A DNA stretch of 14,897 bases, from positions 1-14,897 of the forward strand of contig DTZN01000009.1 of assembly GCA_012961365.1 (NCBI GenBank), read 5' to 3'. Positions 1 through 7,843 of this stretch are shown here, in pieces. This stretch comes from Hydrogenothermaceae bacterium (GTDB taxonomy: Bacteria > Aquificota > Aquificia > Aquificales > Hydrogenothermaceae). Each line of letters starts with the position of its first letter. Within the stretch, counting starts at the first letter, position 1. The notes under the pieces are model-generated. The model saw only the letters and a list, made by a program, of their open reading frames with translations, searched no databases and had not been told where the DNA came from. Made by a program: the position numbers and the translations under genes.

Positions 1-2405
1 GACTTGGAATAATTGGGAACTGGGAAAATCCATATTTAACGATGAAGCCTTCATATCAAGCACAAGAAATAAGAGAGCTAGGAAGAGTATTTAAAAAAAG
101 AGCTGCATATAGAGGAAGAAAACCTGTTTACTGGTGTATTTACGATAAAACAGCAGAAGCAGAAGCAGAAGTAGAATATGAAGAGAAAAAAGATCCTTCT
201 GTCTATGTTGCTTTTGAACTTCTAGAATCTCCTTTTAACATAGAAGGTAAAGTTTTTGCAGTAATCTGGACTACTACTCCATGGACATTACCAGCAAACC
301 TTGGAATTATGGTTAACCCAGAGTTTGATTATGTATTCTATAAAACAGAAAAAGGCACATTTATAGTTGCAAAACAACTTTTAGAAAACTTTAAAGAAAA
401 AACAAGCACAGAAGGAAAAATTATAAAAGAAGTAAAAGGAAGGCAGTTAGAGTTTTTAGAATATAAACATCCTTTTATAGATAGAGTTTCAAAAATTTAT
501 CTATCAGAATTTGTAGAGCTTTCAGCTGGAACAGGACTTGTTCATATGGCTCCGGGACATGGTCAGGAAGACTATGTAATAGGACAAAGATATGGCGTTG
601 AGCCATTTGCACCTGTTGATGATGAAGGAAGATTTACAAAACAAGCTCCACAGTGGCTCCAAGGATTAAGAGTTTTTGATGCTAATGATAAAATCATAGA
701 AAAATTAGAAAAAGTCGGAGCTCTCCTTTACAAGGAAATAATAAAACACTCATACCCTCACTGTTGGAGATGTAAAAATCCTGTAATATTTAGGGCTACA
801 CCTCAATGGTTTATATCTATGGATAAACCTTTAGAAAATGGGGAAACCTTAAGAGGAAAAGCTATAGAAGAAATAGAAAGAATAAAATGGATACCACAAT
901 GGGGACAAAATAGAATTAAATCTATGGTGGAAAATAGACCAGATTGGTGTATATCAAGACAAAGGATTTGGGGAGTTCCTATAGCGGTATTTTATTGCGA
1001 AGAATGCGATTGGATAGCAGATGATGGAGAAATTTTTGAGCATATAGCAAATTTAGTGGAAAATTATGAGTATGGTGCTGATATATGGTTTGAGAAATCT
1101 GTGGAAGAATTACTCCCGCAAGGATACAAATGTAAAAAATGTGGTAGCACAAAATTTAAAAAAGAAGAAGATATATTAGACGTATGGTTTGATTCTGGAG
1201 TTTCCCATAGTGCCGTATTAAAAAACAAAGAATGGCCAGAACTCAAGTGGCCTGCAGATATGTATTTAGAAGGTTCAGACCAGCATAGAGGATGGTTTCA
1301 GTCTTCATTACTTGAAGGAATAGCATCTTATGGTAGAGCTCCATATGACAGTGTTTTAACCCATGGATTTACAATAGATGAAAAAGGCAGAAAAATGTCT
1401 AAATCTCTTGGCAATGTAGTTCCTCCTGAAAAAGTAATTAAACAATATGGGGCAGATATTCTAAGACTTTGGGTTGTCACTGAAGATTACACAGTAGATA
1501 TAAAGATGGGATTTAATATATTAAAAAGAGTTGCAGATGACTATAGAAAAATCAGAAATACATTTAGATATTTTTTAGGAAATCTTTATGATTTTGACCC
1601 TGAAAAAGATAAAGTTAACTATAAAGACCTTTTAGAAATTGATAAATGGATACTTTCAAGACTGCAAGATATAATAGCTCGTTCTTTAAAAGCTTATAAC
1701 GAATACACTTTTTACAAAATCTATCACACAGTTAAAAACTTTTTTATTGTAGACCTTTCAGCAATTTATTTAGATATATTAAAAGATAGATTATATGTAT
1801 ATGCTCCAAACTCAATAGAGAGAAGGTCAGCTCAGACTGTTTTATGGGAATTATTAAACGCATTTGTCAGACTACTTGCTCCAATACTATCATTTACAAT
1901 GGAAGAAGTATGGCAACATATCAAAAAAATAGATAAAAATTCTAAAGAGAGTATACATTTGGAACTGATGCCAAAACCAAATGAAGAACTTATTAATAAA
2001 GATTTAGAAGAAACATATAAAAAGCTACTAGAAATTAGAAACGATGTATTAAGAGCCTTAGAAGAAGCCAGAAAGAAAGATTTAATAAGACATCCTTATG
2101 AAGCAAAAGTTATTCTAAGTTTACCTGAAGAATACAAACAATTTGTAGAAAAAAGAATAGATTGGATTAAGTTTTTCTTTACTGTATCTCAAGTTGAAAT
2201 AAGTGATAATTTAGAAAATTTACCTGTTGTTTTAGAAGGAGAAGAAGTGGAAGATGCTAAAATTGGTGTAAAACATGCAGAAGGAGAAAAATGTCCTAGA
2301 TGCTGGATATATGATTTATCAGTAGAAAAAAATGGTCAACCAATATGTGACAGATGCAAAGAACAAGTCGAGAAAATGGGACTTGATATAAGCCAAATAA
2401 AATAA
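1..2405 (+). CDS. ileS: Isoleucyl-tRNA synthetase, 5'-truncated by window edge
   Basis: Class Ia synthetase that charges tRNA-Ile with isoleucine in the cytoplasm. The frame is open from base 3, before the first ATG at 42, and the 13 codons there read like the family segment leading into 'NPYLT', so the gene starts outside the window. 800 residues are visible; the family is usually about 930, so roughly 130, including the HIGH motif, are missing. Visible landmarks: the editing-domain peptide WTTTPWTLPAN (267-299), the GHGQEDY segment with the conserved editing Asp (codon 570), a CEEC/CKKC metal-site insertion, and the KMSKS loop (1392-1406). An anticodon-binding region follows, then a C-terminal CX2C-X14-CX2C zinc finger (Cys codons 2292, 2301, 2346, 2355). 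A hairpin terminator follows the TAA stop. Identity is secure; only the start is unknown. Confidence 0.98.
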   Translation, partial: LGIIGNWENPYLTMKPSYQAQEIRELGRVFKKRAAYRGRKPVYWCIYDKTAEAEAEVEYEEKKDPSVYVAFELLESPFNIEGKVFAVIWTTTPWTLPANLGIMVNPEFDYVFYKTEKGTFIVAKQLLENFKEKTSTEGKIIKEVKGRQLEFLEYKHPFIDRVSKIYLSEFVELSAGTGLVHMAPGHGQEDYVIGQRYGVEPFAPVDDEGRFTKQAPQWLQGLRVFDANDKIIEKLEKVGALLYKEIIKHSYPHCWRCKNPVIFRATPQWFISMDKPLENGETLRGKAIEEIERIKWIPQWGQNRIKSMVENRPDWCISRQRIWGVPIAVFYCEECDWIADDGEIFEHIANLVENYEYGADIWFEKSVEELLPQGYKCKKCGSTKFKKEEDILDVWFDSGVSHSAVLKNKEWPELKWPADMYLEGSDQHRGWFQSSLLEGIASYGRAPYDSVLTHGFTIDEKGRKMSKSLGNVVPPEKVIKQYGADILRLWVVTEDYTVDIKMGFNILKRVADDYRKIRNTFRYFLGNLYDFDPEKDKVNYKDLLEIDKWILSRLQDIIARSLKAYNEYTFYKIYHTVKNFFIVDLSAIYLDILKDRLYVYAPNSIERRSAQTVLWELLNAFVRLLAPILSFTMEEVWQHIKKIDKNSKESIHLELMPKPNEELINKDLEETYKKLLEIRNDVLRALEEARKKDLIRHPYEAKVILSLPEEYKQFVEKRIDWIKFFFTVSQVEISDNLENLPVVLEGEEVEDAKIGVKHAEGEKCPRCWIYDLSVEKNGQPICDRCKEQVEKMGLDISQIK

Positions 2406-2438
2406 GTAAGGTTTAAAAAAAAGTATTTAACTATTAAA

Positions 2439-2460
2439 AGGGAGGAGTTTCCTCCTTATT
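2439..2460 (+). terminator. Probable terminator after ileS
   Basis: GGAGG (2441-2445) pairs with CCTCC (2451-2455) around the loop AGTTT. A G-T and an A-T pair extend the stem outward. The T-run that follows is weak (TTATTCT). The hairpin sits 33 nt after the ileS stop and before the hisIE promoter, the expected place for a terminator. Confidence 0.6.
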
Positions 2461-2472
2461 CTATACATATCC

Positions 2473-2501
2473 AAACAAACAATTTCAGTAATTGTTTGTT
2501 T
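2473..2501. repeat. Perfect 12-bp inverted repeat upstream of hisIE
   Basis: AAACAAACAATT (2473-2484) and AATTGTTTGTTT (2490-2501) are exact reverse complements around the 5-nt loop TCAGT. The right arm contains the TTGTTT proposed as the hisIE -35 element. An operator, or a second AT-rich terminator hairpin for ileS, are both possible; the sequence alone does not decide between them. Confidence 0.75.
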
Positions 2502-2523
2502 ATTAATTATATAACGATATAAT
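2496..2523 (+). promoter_or_regulatory. Putative sigma70-type promoter for hisIE-bcp
   Basis: TTGTTT (2496-2501) and a perfect TATAAT (2518-2523) are separated by 16 bp. A second TATAAT lies at 2529-2534. The start codon of hisIE is 30 nt after the first -10, with GGAG at 2543-2546. The -35 is only a partial match, so the -10 carries most of the weight. Confidence 0.45.
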
Positions 2524-2553
2524 AATAATATAATCAATTATTGGAGTATCCAA

Positions 2554-3177
2554 TTGATAGATTTATCTAAGGTAAAATTCAATGAAAATGGTCTTGTTCC
2601 TGTAATAACTCAAAGTTTTTATTCTGGAAAGGTTTTAATGCAAGCCTATGCTAATAAAGAAGCTATAAAAAAAACAATAGAAACAGGATATGCAACTTAT
2701 TTTTCCCGCTCAAGAAATTCAATATGGGTAAAAGGAGAAACTTCTGGTAATAAACAAAAAGTTGTCAAAATTAAAATAGACTGTGATGGAGATAGTATCC
2801 TTTATTTAGTAAAGGATTACAATGTAGCTTGTCATACAGGAAAAGAAAGTTGTTTTTATAGAGATTTGAATTTTAAAGAAACAAAAAAACTAGATGCCTA
2901 TGAAATTTTTCATTCTTTATACAATAAAATTCTAGAGAGAAAAAAAAGTAAACCTAAAGGTTCTTATGTATCAAAGCTTTTTGAAAAAGGGTCAGATAAA
3001 ATAATTCAAAAAGTTGGTGAAGAAGCAATAGAAACAGTTATAGCTTTAAAAAATAAAGATAAAGACGAAATTATTTATGAAACTGCAGATTTACTTTTTC
3101 ATTTAATAGTTGCACTTGTTGATGCCGAAGTTAAGTTAGAAGATATACAAGATGAATTACTAAGAAGATACAAGTAA
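2554..3177 (+). CDS. hisIE: Bifunctional phosphoribosyl-AMP cyclohydrolase / phosphoribosyl-ATP pyrophosphatase
   Basis: Catalyses steps 2 and 3 of histidine synthesis: HisE hydrolyses PR-ATP to PR-AMP, and HisI opens the adenine ring. The 207 residues are normal for the fusion. The HisI domain (about 1-108) has the metal-binding DCDGD (76-80) and zinc cysteines C77, C93 and C100 in the CHTGKESC segment. The HisE domain (about 115-207) has KVGEEAIE (153-160) and ETADLLFHL (176-184). The start is TTG at 2554, chosen because GGAG lies 7 nt upstream and the HisI domain begins there; no ATG or GTG fits. bcp follows after 36 nt, probably on the same transcript. The HisG that makes its substrate is encoded at 9283-9912 on the other strand. 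Confidence 0.96.
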   Translation: MIDLSKVKFNENGLVPVITQSFYSGKVLMQAYANKEAIKKTIETGYATYFSRSRNSIWVKGETSGNKQKVVKIKIDCDGDSILYLVKDYNVACHTGKESCFYRDLNFKETKKLDAYEIFHSLYNKILERKKSKPKGSYVSKLFEKGSDKIIQKVGEEAIETVIALKNKDKDEIIYETADLLFHLIVALVDAEVKLEDIQDELLRRYK

Positions 3178-3213
3178 AATAGTTTTATAAATTACTAAAG
3201 AAAGGAGAAAACT

Positions 3214-3705
3214 ATGCAAATAGAAGAAGGACAAAAAGCACCAGATTTTTGTTTACCAGCGTTAACTCCAGAAGGAGAAGAAAAAGAAATATGTTTAAAA
3301 GATTTACTATCTGAAGGCAAATATTTGATTTTATATTTTTATCCAAAAGATAACACCCCTGGTTGCACAACCGAAGCTTGCGATTTTAGAGACAGTATGA
3401 ATATTCTGACAAATAAGGCAGTTGTTGCAGGAGTAAGCCCTGATAGCATAGAAAGTCATAAAAAGTTTAAAGAAAAATATAATCTAAATTTTTACTTACT
3501 GTCGGATAAGGATAAAAAAGTTTTACAAAGCTATGATGCTTACGGTGAAAAGAAAATGTATGGAAAAACAACAGTAGGAGTTATTCGCTCCACGTATATA
3601 ATTGCCCCTGATGGAACCATTGTTAAAAAATGGAGAAATGTAAAAGCAAAAGGGCATGTTGAAAAAGTTATTCAGGAATTAGAAAAGCTCTTAGAAAACA
3701 CTTAA
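3214..3705 (+). CDS. bcp: Thioredoxin-dependent peroxiredoxin, Bcp/PrxQ type
   Basis: Cytoplasmic thiol peroxidase that reduces hydrogen peroxide and organic peroxides, typically recycled by thioredoxin. The 163-residue protein has a thioredoxin-like fold. The active-site segment has TPGCTTEAC, with peroxidatic C51 and a candidate resolving C56 five residues later, the spacing seen in atypical 2-Cys PrxQ proteins. The ATG is preceded by a strong AAAGGAG (3201-3207) at 6 nt. It lies 36 nt after hisIE with no visible promoter between, so co-transcription is likely although the functions are unrelated. It converges on the helicase gene across a shared terminator. Confidence 0.95.
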   Translation: MQIEEGQKAPDFCLPALTPEGEEKEICLKDLLSEGKYLILYFYPKDNTPGCTTEACDFRDSMNILTNKAVVAGVSPDSIESHKKFKEKYNLNFYLLSDKDKKVLQSYDAYGEKKMYGKTTVGVIRSTYIIAPDGTIVKKWRNVKAKGHVEKVIQELEKLLENT

Positions 3706-3711
3706 TTGTAA

Positions 3712-3731
3712 AAGGGGAAACATTTCCCCTT
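3712..3731. terminator. Bidirectional terminator between bcp and the DEAD-box helicase
   Basis: AAGGGGAAA (3712-3720) and TTTCCCCTT (3723-3731) are exact complements; in practice the innermost pairs form the loop. On the minus strand the stem is followed by TTTTAC, a reasonable U-tract for the helicase transcript. On the plus strand it is followed by CATTATT, which is weaker. It lies exactly between two convergent genes. Confidence 0.8.
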
Positions 3732-3736
3732 CATTA

Positions 3737-4906
3737 TTAAACTCTCAAAAATCTTCTTTTATTATTAATTTTTTGCCTTTTAAAAGGATTGGAAGAAAGG
3801 TTTATTAGCTCTATAGGAGCTTTAGTTGTTTTTAAAATTCTCTTAAAGAAAACATCCTCATTTGGTATGAAAAAGGAAATTGCAATTCCATCTTTCCCTG
3901 CTCTACCTGTTCTTCCTACTCTATGGATATAACTTTCTGTATCGTTAGGTAAATCAAAATTGTAAACAACTTTTACATTTTTTATATCTAGTCCCCTAGC
4001 TGCAACATCTGTTGCAACAAGAATTTCAAGCTTCCCTTTTCTAAAATCTCTTAAAACTTTTTCCCTTTTAGCTTGGGAAAAATCTCCATGTATAGCATCT
4101 GCATTAAAACTACTGTCTCTTAACTTTCTAGCAAGTTCATCTGCCATTTTCTTTGTTTTTGTAAAAACAATAGCCTTACCTTCTAATGTTTCACTTAAAA
4201 TTTTAATGAAAGTTTCAAGTTTTTTATTACTATCAACTCGATAAGCTTTTTGTTTAATTCTTTCAACAGTTATTTTTTCTGGATGAACTTTTAAAAAGCT
4301 ATAATTTTCCTTTAAAAACTTCTCTGCAAGATTTAAAATCTCTTTAGGCATAGTAGCAGAAAATAGTAATGTTTGTTTATCTTTTGGAAGATTAGACATA
4401 ATAAATTCGATATCTTCTATGAATCCCATATCAAGCATTCTATCTGCTTCATCTAAAACAAACATATCAACATTATCTAACTTAAGGAAGCCTCTTTCTA
4501 TTAAATCTTTTACTCTTCCTGGTGTTCCAACAACAATAACATCATTACCTTTTTTAAGGAATTTAATTTGATGTTGTATAGATTTACCACCATAAACAGA
4601 TAATACAAAAACCTTTTTGTTTCTTCCAATATCTTTAAGTTCTTTAGCAACCTGAATAGCTAACTCTCTAGTTGGAACCAAAATAAGAGCTTGAATTTTT
4701 CTGGCCTTTGGATTTACTTTTTCAATAAGTGGTATACCAAAAGCTGCTGTTTTTCCTGTCCCTGTTTGTGCTTGGGCAATAATATCCTTACCTTCTAAAG
4801 CAACAGGAATTGCTTTTTTTTGAATTTCTGTGGGGTTTGTATATCCCATTTTTGAAATTGAATTTAACACCTGCTTTGAAATAGGTAATTCTGAAAATGT
4901 TGACAT
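3737..4906 (-). CDS. DEAD-box ATP-dependent RNA helicase
   Basis: ATP-dependent RNA unwinding in the cytoplasm, probably ribosome assembly or mRNA turnover; the exact role cannot be read from sequence. The 389 residues cover just the two RecA-like domains. Motifs in order: Q-motif region with F4 and PTEIQ, motif I AQTGTGKT (46-53), PTREL (78-82), DEAD (152-155), SAT (183-185), ARGLD (303-307) and HRVGRTGR (328-335). The tail after about 370 is a short basic stretch, so it lacks the long RNA-binding extension of DeaD/CsdA and resembles minimal RhlE- or CshA-like helicases. The ATG has GGAGG 6 nt upstream. A 114-nt structured leader separates it from tRNA-Asn, and a hairpin terminator follows the stop. 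Confidence 0.95.
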   Translation of the reverse strand: MSTFSELPISKQVLNSISKMGYTNPTEIQKKAIPVALEGKDIIAQAQTGTGKTAAFGIPLIEKVNPKARKIQALILVPTRELAIQVAKELKDIGRNKKVFVLSVYGGKSIQHQIKFLKKGNDVIVVGTPGRVKDLIERGFLKLDNVDMFVLDEADRMLDMGFIEDIEFIMSNLPKDKQTLLFSATMPKEILNLAEKFLKENYSFLKVHPEKITVERIKQKAYRVDSNKKLETFIKILSETLEGKAIVFTKTKKMADELARKLRDSSFNADAIHGDFSQAKREKVLRDFRKGKLEILVATDVAARGLDIKNVKVVYNFDLPNDTESYIHRVGRTGRAGKDGIAISFFIPNEDVFFKRILKTTKAPIELINLSSNPFKRQKINNKRRFLRV

Positions 4907-4929
4907 AAAAGTCCTCCTTTAATATGTAA

Positions 4930-5000
4930 AGAGAGGAAATATCAGAACAACTGAAAATTTTTGGAAGGTTTTAGAATTTAGACTGATACTTCCTTTCTCT
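4930..5000 (-). promoter_or_regulatory. Long hairpin in the helicase 5' leader
   Basis: Arms at 4983-5000 (5' arm in the RNA) and 4930-4945 (3' arm) can pair over about 16 bp with one G-U and a 2-nt AA bulge, closing a 37-nt loop. The structure lies between tRNA-Asn and the helicase ribosome-binding site. The 3' arm contains UCCUC, which could alternatively pair with GAGGA in the Shine-Dalgarno sequence. No strong U-tract follows, so it does not look like a simple terminator. A regulatory role is inference. Confidence 0.45.
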
Positions 5001-5020
5001 ATTATTTATCTAAAATTAAA

Positions 5021-5096
5021 TGGCTCCCGAGGAGGGATTCGAACCCCCGACCCGGCGGTTAACAGCCGCCTGCTCTGCCAGCTGAGCTACTCGGGA
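5021..5096 (-). tRNA. tRNA-Asn (anticodon GTT)
   Basis: A 76-nt cloverleaf with encoded CCA. The acceptor stem TCCCGAG/CTCGGGA is perfect. The D arm is GCTC...GAGC, and the anticodon stem GGCGG/CCGCC carries loop CTGTTAA with anticodon GTT (complement of 5061-5063). The T arm GGGGG-TTCGAAT-CCCTC contains one G-U. U1-A72 and discriminator G73 fit asparagine tRNAs. It lies between the SDR gene and the helicase, on the same strand as both. Confidence 0.97.
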
Positions 5097-5117
5097 ACAC
5101 CATCAAATTGGACTAAT

Positions 5118-5147
5118 ATTATATATATAAATTTTTCTTTTTGTCAA
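5118..5147 (-). promoter_or_regulatory. Near-consensus promoter for tRNA-Asn
   Basis: On the minus strand a perfect TTGACA (5142-5147) and a perfect TATAAT (5118-5123) are 18 bp apart. The expected start is near 5111, about 15 nt before the mature tRNA. The -35 ends just 3 nt from the SDR stop codon. Two exact consensus hexamers at an accepted spacing make this the strongest promoter in the window. Confidence 0.8.
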
Positions 5148-5149
5148 TA

Positions 5150-5938
5150 TTATTTTCTACCTCTAACTAAAGATAATCCTCCATCTACAACTATGGTTTG
5201 CCCCTGTATCCATTTAGCATCATCTGTGCATAAAAATCCAACTACCCCTGCTATATCTTCAGGCATTCCCATTCTACCAAGTGGAGTTAATTTTATGGTT
5301 CCTTCTTTAACTTCTTCATAGTTAGGGAACAGTTGAATAGCTTCTGTATCTATTGGTCCTCCTGATACTGTGTTTACATTAATACCTTTTTCTCCAAGTT
5401 CTACTGCTGCATATCTAACTAATGCTTCTAGTGCAGATTTAGCAGAGCCATGAATTGCATAATTAGGCATATAATCTTTTGTTCCTGTTGATGAAATTGC
5501 TATTATTTTTCCTTCTCGTCCTTCCATTAACGGGACTGCCTTTTGAACAGACCATATAAAACCAAATACTGTAATGTCATAAATTCTTTTTGTTCCTCTT
5601 TCTTTCAATCTTAAAAACGGGGCAAATCCTCCAACCACTTCTCTACCTGACGCGACAGCATTACTTACAAAAATATCTAAATATCCAAATTTTTCCTTAA
5701 TTTCATCAAAAGCTCTGTCTATATCTTCTTTTTTTCCAAAGTCTGCCTGTATTGCATATCCCTTTTGACCTTTTGCTTCAATTTCTCTTACAACTTCTTC
5801 TGCCTTTTCTTTATTTTTGTAATAGTTAACAATGACATCAGCTCCTAAACTTGCAAGTTTTAAAGCAATAGCTTTTCCTATACCTCTACTTGAACCAGTA
5901 ATAAATGCGAGTTTTCCTTTTAGCGGTTTACATTCCAT
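5150..5938 (-). CDS. fabL: FabL-like enoyl-ACP reductase, short-chain dehydrogenase fold
   Basis: Likely reduces trans-2-enoyl-ACP with NAD(P)H in the last step of fatty-acid elongation. Numbering here starts at the GTG at 5947. TGSSRGIG (17-24) is the Rossmann nucleotide loop. The catalytic pair is Y163 and K170 with six residues between (Y-x6-K), as in enoyl reductases, not the Y-x3-K of ordinary SDRs. The VSGGPIDTEA segment and the VDGG tail (255-258) resemble FabL as I remember it. At the usual SDR catalytic Asn there is a 'DITVF' segment, closer to FabI. I prefer the ATG at 5938 (262 aa): GAGGTG lies 6 nt before it, whereas the GTG at 5947 overlaps that ribosome-binding site. It lies 16 nt after trpD, or 7 nt if the GTG is used. 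An SDR of other specificity is possible. Confidence 0.7.
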   Translation of the reverse strand: MECKPLKGKLAFITGSSRGIGKAIALKLASLGADVIVNYYKNKEKAEEVVREIEAKGQKGYAIQADFGKKEDIDRAFDEIKEKFGYLDIFVSNAVASGREVVGGFAPFLRLKERGTKRIYDITVFGFIWSVQKAVPLMEGREGKIIAISSTGTKDYMPNYAIHGSAKSALEALVRYAAVELGEKGINVNTVSGGPIDTEAIQLFPNYEEVKEGTIKLTPLGRMGMPEDIAGVVGFLCTDDAKWIQGQTIVVDGGLSLVRGRK

Positions 5939-5954
5939 ATTTTTCACCTCTCCT

Positions 5955-6968
5955 TTATGTATTCAAATTTTTCAATTTCTCCAAAACATCATAAGCTTTT
6001 CCAGAATAAATAGTCTCTTTTGCCAGTTCTACACCTTCTTTTATTGTATCAACAATACCACTTGCTCTTAAGGCAAATCCAGAGTTTAATGCAACAAAAT
6101 CTGTTTTTGCTCCTTTATCCTCCCCTTTTAGAACTTTAAGTGCAATATCTAAATTACACTCCAAGTCTCCTCCTTCTATATCAGATAGATTTGCTTTTCT
6201 TAAACCAAAGTCTTCAGGTTCTACATAGTAAGTTGATATTTCACCATTATTTATCTCAGCAACAAATGTTTTTGTTGTGATAGAAACCTCATCTAAACCT
6301 TCAAGTCCATGAACTACAAATCCTCTTTCTATACCAAGGTTAGACAAAACTCTAGCTAAAGGCTCTACAAGTTTTTCACTAAATACTCCCATTAATTGAT
6401 ACTTAGCTTCTGCAGGATTAGATAAAGGTCCCAGTATATTAAAAATTGTCCTTATTCCAAGTTCTCTTCTTTGTTTTATTACATTTTTCATTGCAGGGTG
6501 GTAAATTGGCGCAAATAAAAATGCAATACCAATTTCTTCTAAAGCTTTTGATGCAACTTCTGGAGGCATTTCTATGTTAACTCCAAGGGCTTGCATTATA
6601 TCCGCACTTCCACATTTAGAAGAAACAGAACGGTTCCCGTGTTTTGCAACTTTTGCTCCTGCTCCTGCAACAACAAATGCAGAAATTGTAGAAACGTTAA
6701 ATGTATTTACCTTGTCTCCACCTGTGCCACAGGTATCAACGAGCTTTGATTTATCTTTAATAGGCACTTTTACTGCTTTTTGTCTCATAACATTTGCAGC
6801 AGCAGTGATTTCTTCTATAGTTTCTCCTTTCATTTTAAGAGCAGTCAAAATTGCCCCAATTTGTGTATCTGTTAATTTCCCTTCCATTATTAGATTAAAT
6901 AGGTTTTTCACTTTTTCTTCAGATAAATTTTCAAAATTTGTTAATTTATTTAAGATTTCCTTAACCAT
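5955..6968 (-). CDS. trpD: Anthranilate phosphoribosyltransferase
   Basis: Transfers phosphoribose from PRPP to anthranilate in tryptophan synthesis, in the cytoplasm. The 337 residues are normal for stand-alone TrpD. Seen in order: a helical N-terminal domain, the PRPP glycine loop GTGGD (81-85), KHGNR (109-113), the SSKCGSAD stretch (116-123), [10 protein letters not shown] (152-161), GPLSNPA (180-186) and HGLEGLDE (220-227). ATG at 6968, with GAGGGG about 11 nt upstream inside the end of the preceding gene. It lies 8 nt after the SurA-like gene, so co-transcription is likely. No other trp gene is in the window, so the pathway is scattered. Confidence 0.97.
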   Translation of the reverse strand: MVKEILNKLTNFENLSEEKVKNLFNLIMEGKLTDTQIGAILTALKMKGETIEEITAAANVMRQKAVKVPIKDKSKLVDTCGTGGDKVNTFNVSTISAFVVAGAGAKVAKHGNRSVSSKCGSADIMQALGVNIEMPPEVASKALEEIGIAFLFAPIYHPAMKNVIKQRRELGIRTIFNILGPLSNPAEAKYQLMGVFSEKLVEPLARVLSNLGIERGFVVHGLEGLDEVSITTKTFVAEINNGEISTYYVEPEDFGLRKANLSDIEGGDLECNLDIALKVLKGEDKGAKTDFVALNSGFALRASGIVDTIKEGVELAKETIYSGKAYDVLEKLKNLNT

Positions 6969-6976
6969 TGCTTTAC

Positions 6977-7843
6977 TTACCCCTCTAGACTTTTATCTAG
7001 GTATTGTATAACTGCCTTTTCTCTGAGCTTTTTTATTTCAAGTTTTAATGCTTCATCTAATTTTTTTAGTAAGGTTTTCTGATTTATATCTTTAGGTATT
7101 AATTTTTTTTCTTCAGATTTTACAAATACAAAATAAATTCCTTTATCTGTTTTTACTTTAGTAACTGTTTTCGGTTTTATACTCCAAACTTTTTCATCTA
7201 ATAATTTTAATAATTCACCTTTTTTGACTTTACCTAAATATCCACCTTTTTCCTTTGTTATAGGGTCTTGAGAATATTTTTTAGCAAATTCTATGAAATT
7301 TTTAGGATTTAGTTTTTGCTTTAATTTTTTATAGGTATTTTCAAAATCAGGAGAATTTTTATCTAAGTAAAGAATGTAAACTTCTCTATATTTTTCTTCT
7401 TTTGCTTCTTTTATATTTTGTAAAACTTTAGGTTTTAAAATGAACTGCATATACTTTCCTATCATAATTTCTCTTTTTATAAGGTCTGTAAATTCTGAAT
7501 ATGCAAATCCTTGTTTTGTAATAAATTCTTTAAACTCATCAATTGATTTCATACCATTTGCAATTGCAAGTCTTAAAATTGCTTGCTCTACTTCTTGAGG
7601 CAAAACCCTAATGTTATGTTTTCTTGCTTCTTGATATATAAGTATCTGGTCTATTAGTTTTTCTGCTACTTTCTTTTTATCATTTACTCCAAACCACTTT
7701 GAAGCTAAATCTATTTCAGATTTTAATATAGGGTCTTTATTAACAATTATTGCAACTTTGTCTAAAAGCTCTAAATTCTCCTCTTTTGCTAAAGCTATAC
7801 CGAAAAACAATAAAAAAACAAATAGATACCTAACAACTTTCAT
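6977..7843 (-). CDS. Periplasmic SurA-like peptidyl-prolyl isomerase / chaperone
   Basis: Predicted exported folding factor, probably for outer-membrane proteins. Residues 1-19 form a signal peptide (basic start, hydrophobic core, ALA cleavage box before K20). A SurA-type N-terminal helical region follows (about 24-140; [13 protein letters not shown] is characteristic). One parvulin domain spans about 152-243, with [15 protein letters not shown] and the closing GIYFVFV. A Lys-rich helical C-terminus completes it. At 288 residues it is much shorter than E. coli SurA (428, two parvulin domains). The start overlaps the end of glmU by 14 nt, suggesting translational coupling. A PrsA- or PpiD-like name is possible, but there is no lipobox and no membrane anchor beyond the signal peptide. 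Confidence 0.82.
   Translation of the reverse strand: MKVVRYLFVFLLFFGIALAKEENLELLDKVAIIVNKDPILKSEIDLASKWFGVNDKKKVAEKLIDQILIYQEARKHNIRVLPQEVEQAILRLAIANGMKSIDEFKEFITKQGFAYSEFTDLIKREIMIGKYMQFILKPKVLQNIKEAKEEKYREVYILYLDKNSPDFENTYKKLKQKLNPKNFIEFAKKYSQDPITKEKGGYLGKVKKGELLKLLDEKVWSIKPKTVTKVKTDKGIYFVFVKSEEKKLIPKDINQKTLLKKLDEALKLEIKKLREKAVIQYLDKSLEG

Noticed and set aside
1064..1246. 60-codon minus-strand frame inside ileS
   Set aside because: Opposite a well-conserved part of ileS. No support.
6574..7011. 145-codon Ala/Val-rich plus-strand frame
   Set aside because: It lies almost wholly antisense to trpD, which has full family motifs. No ribosome-binding site and no known motif.
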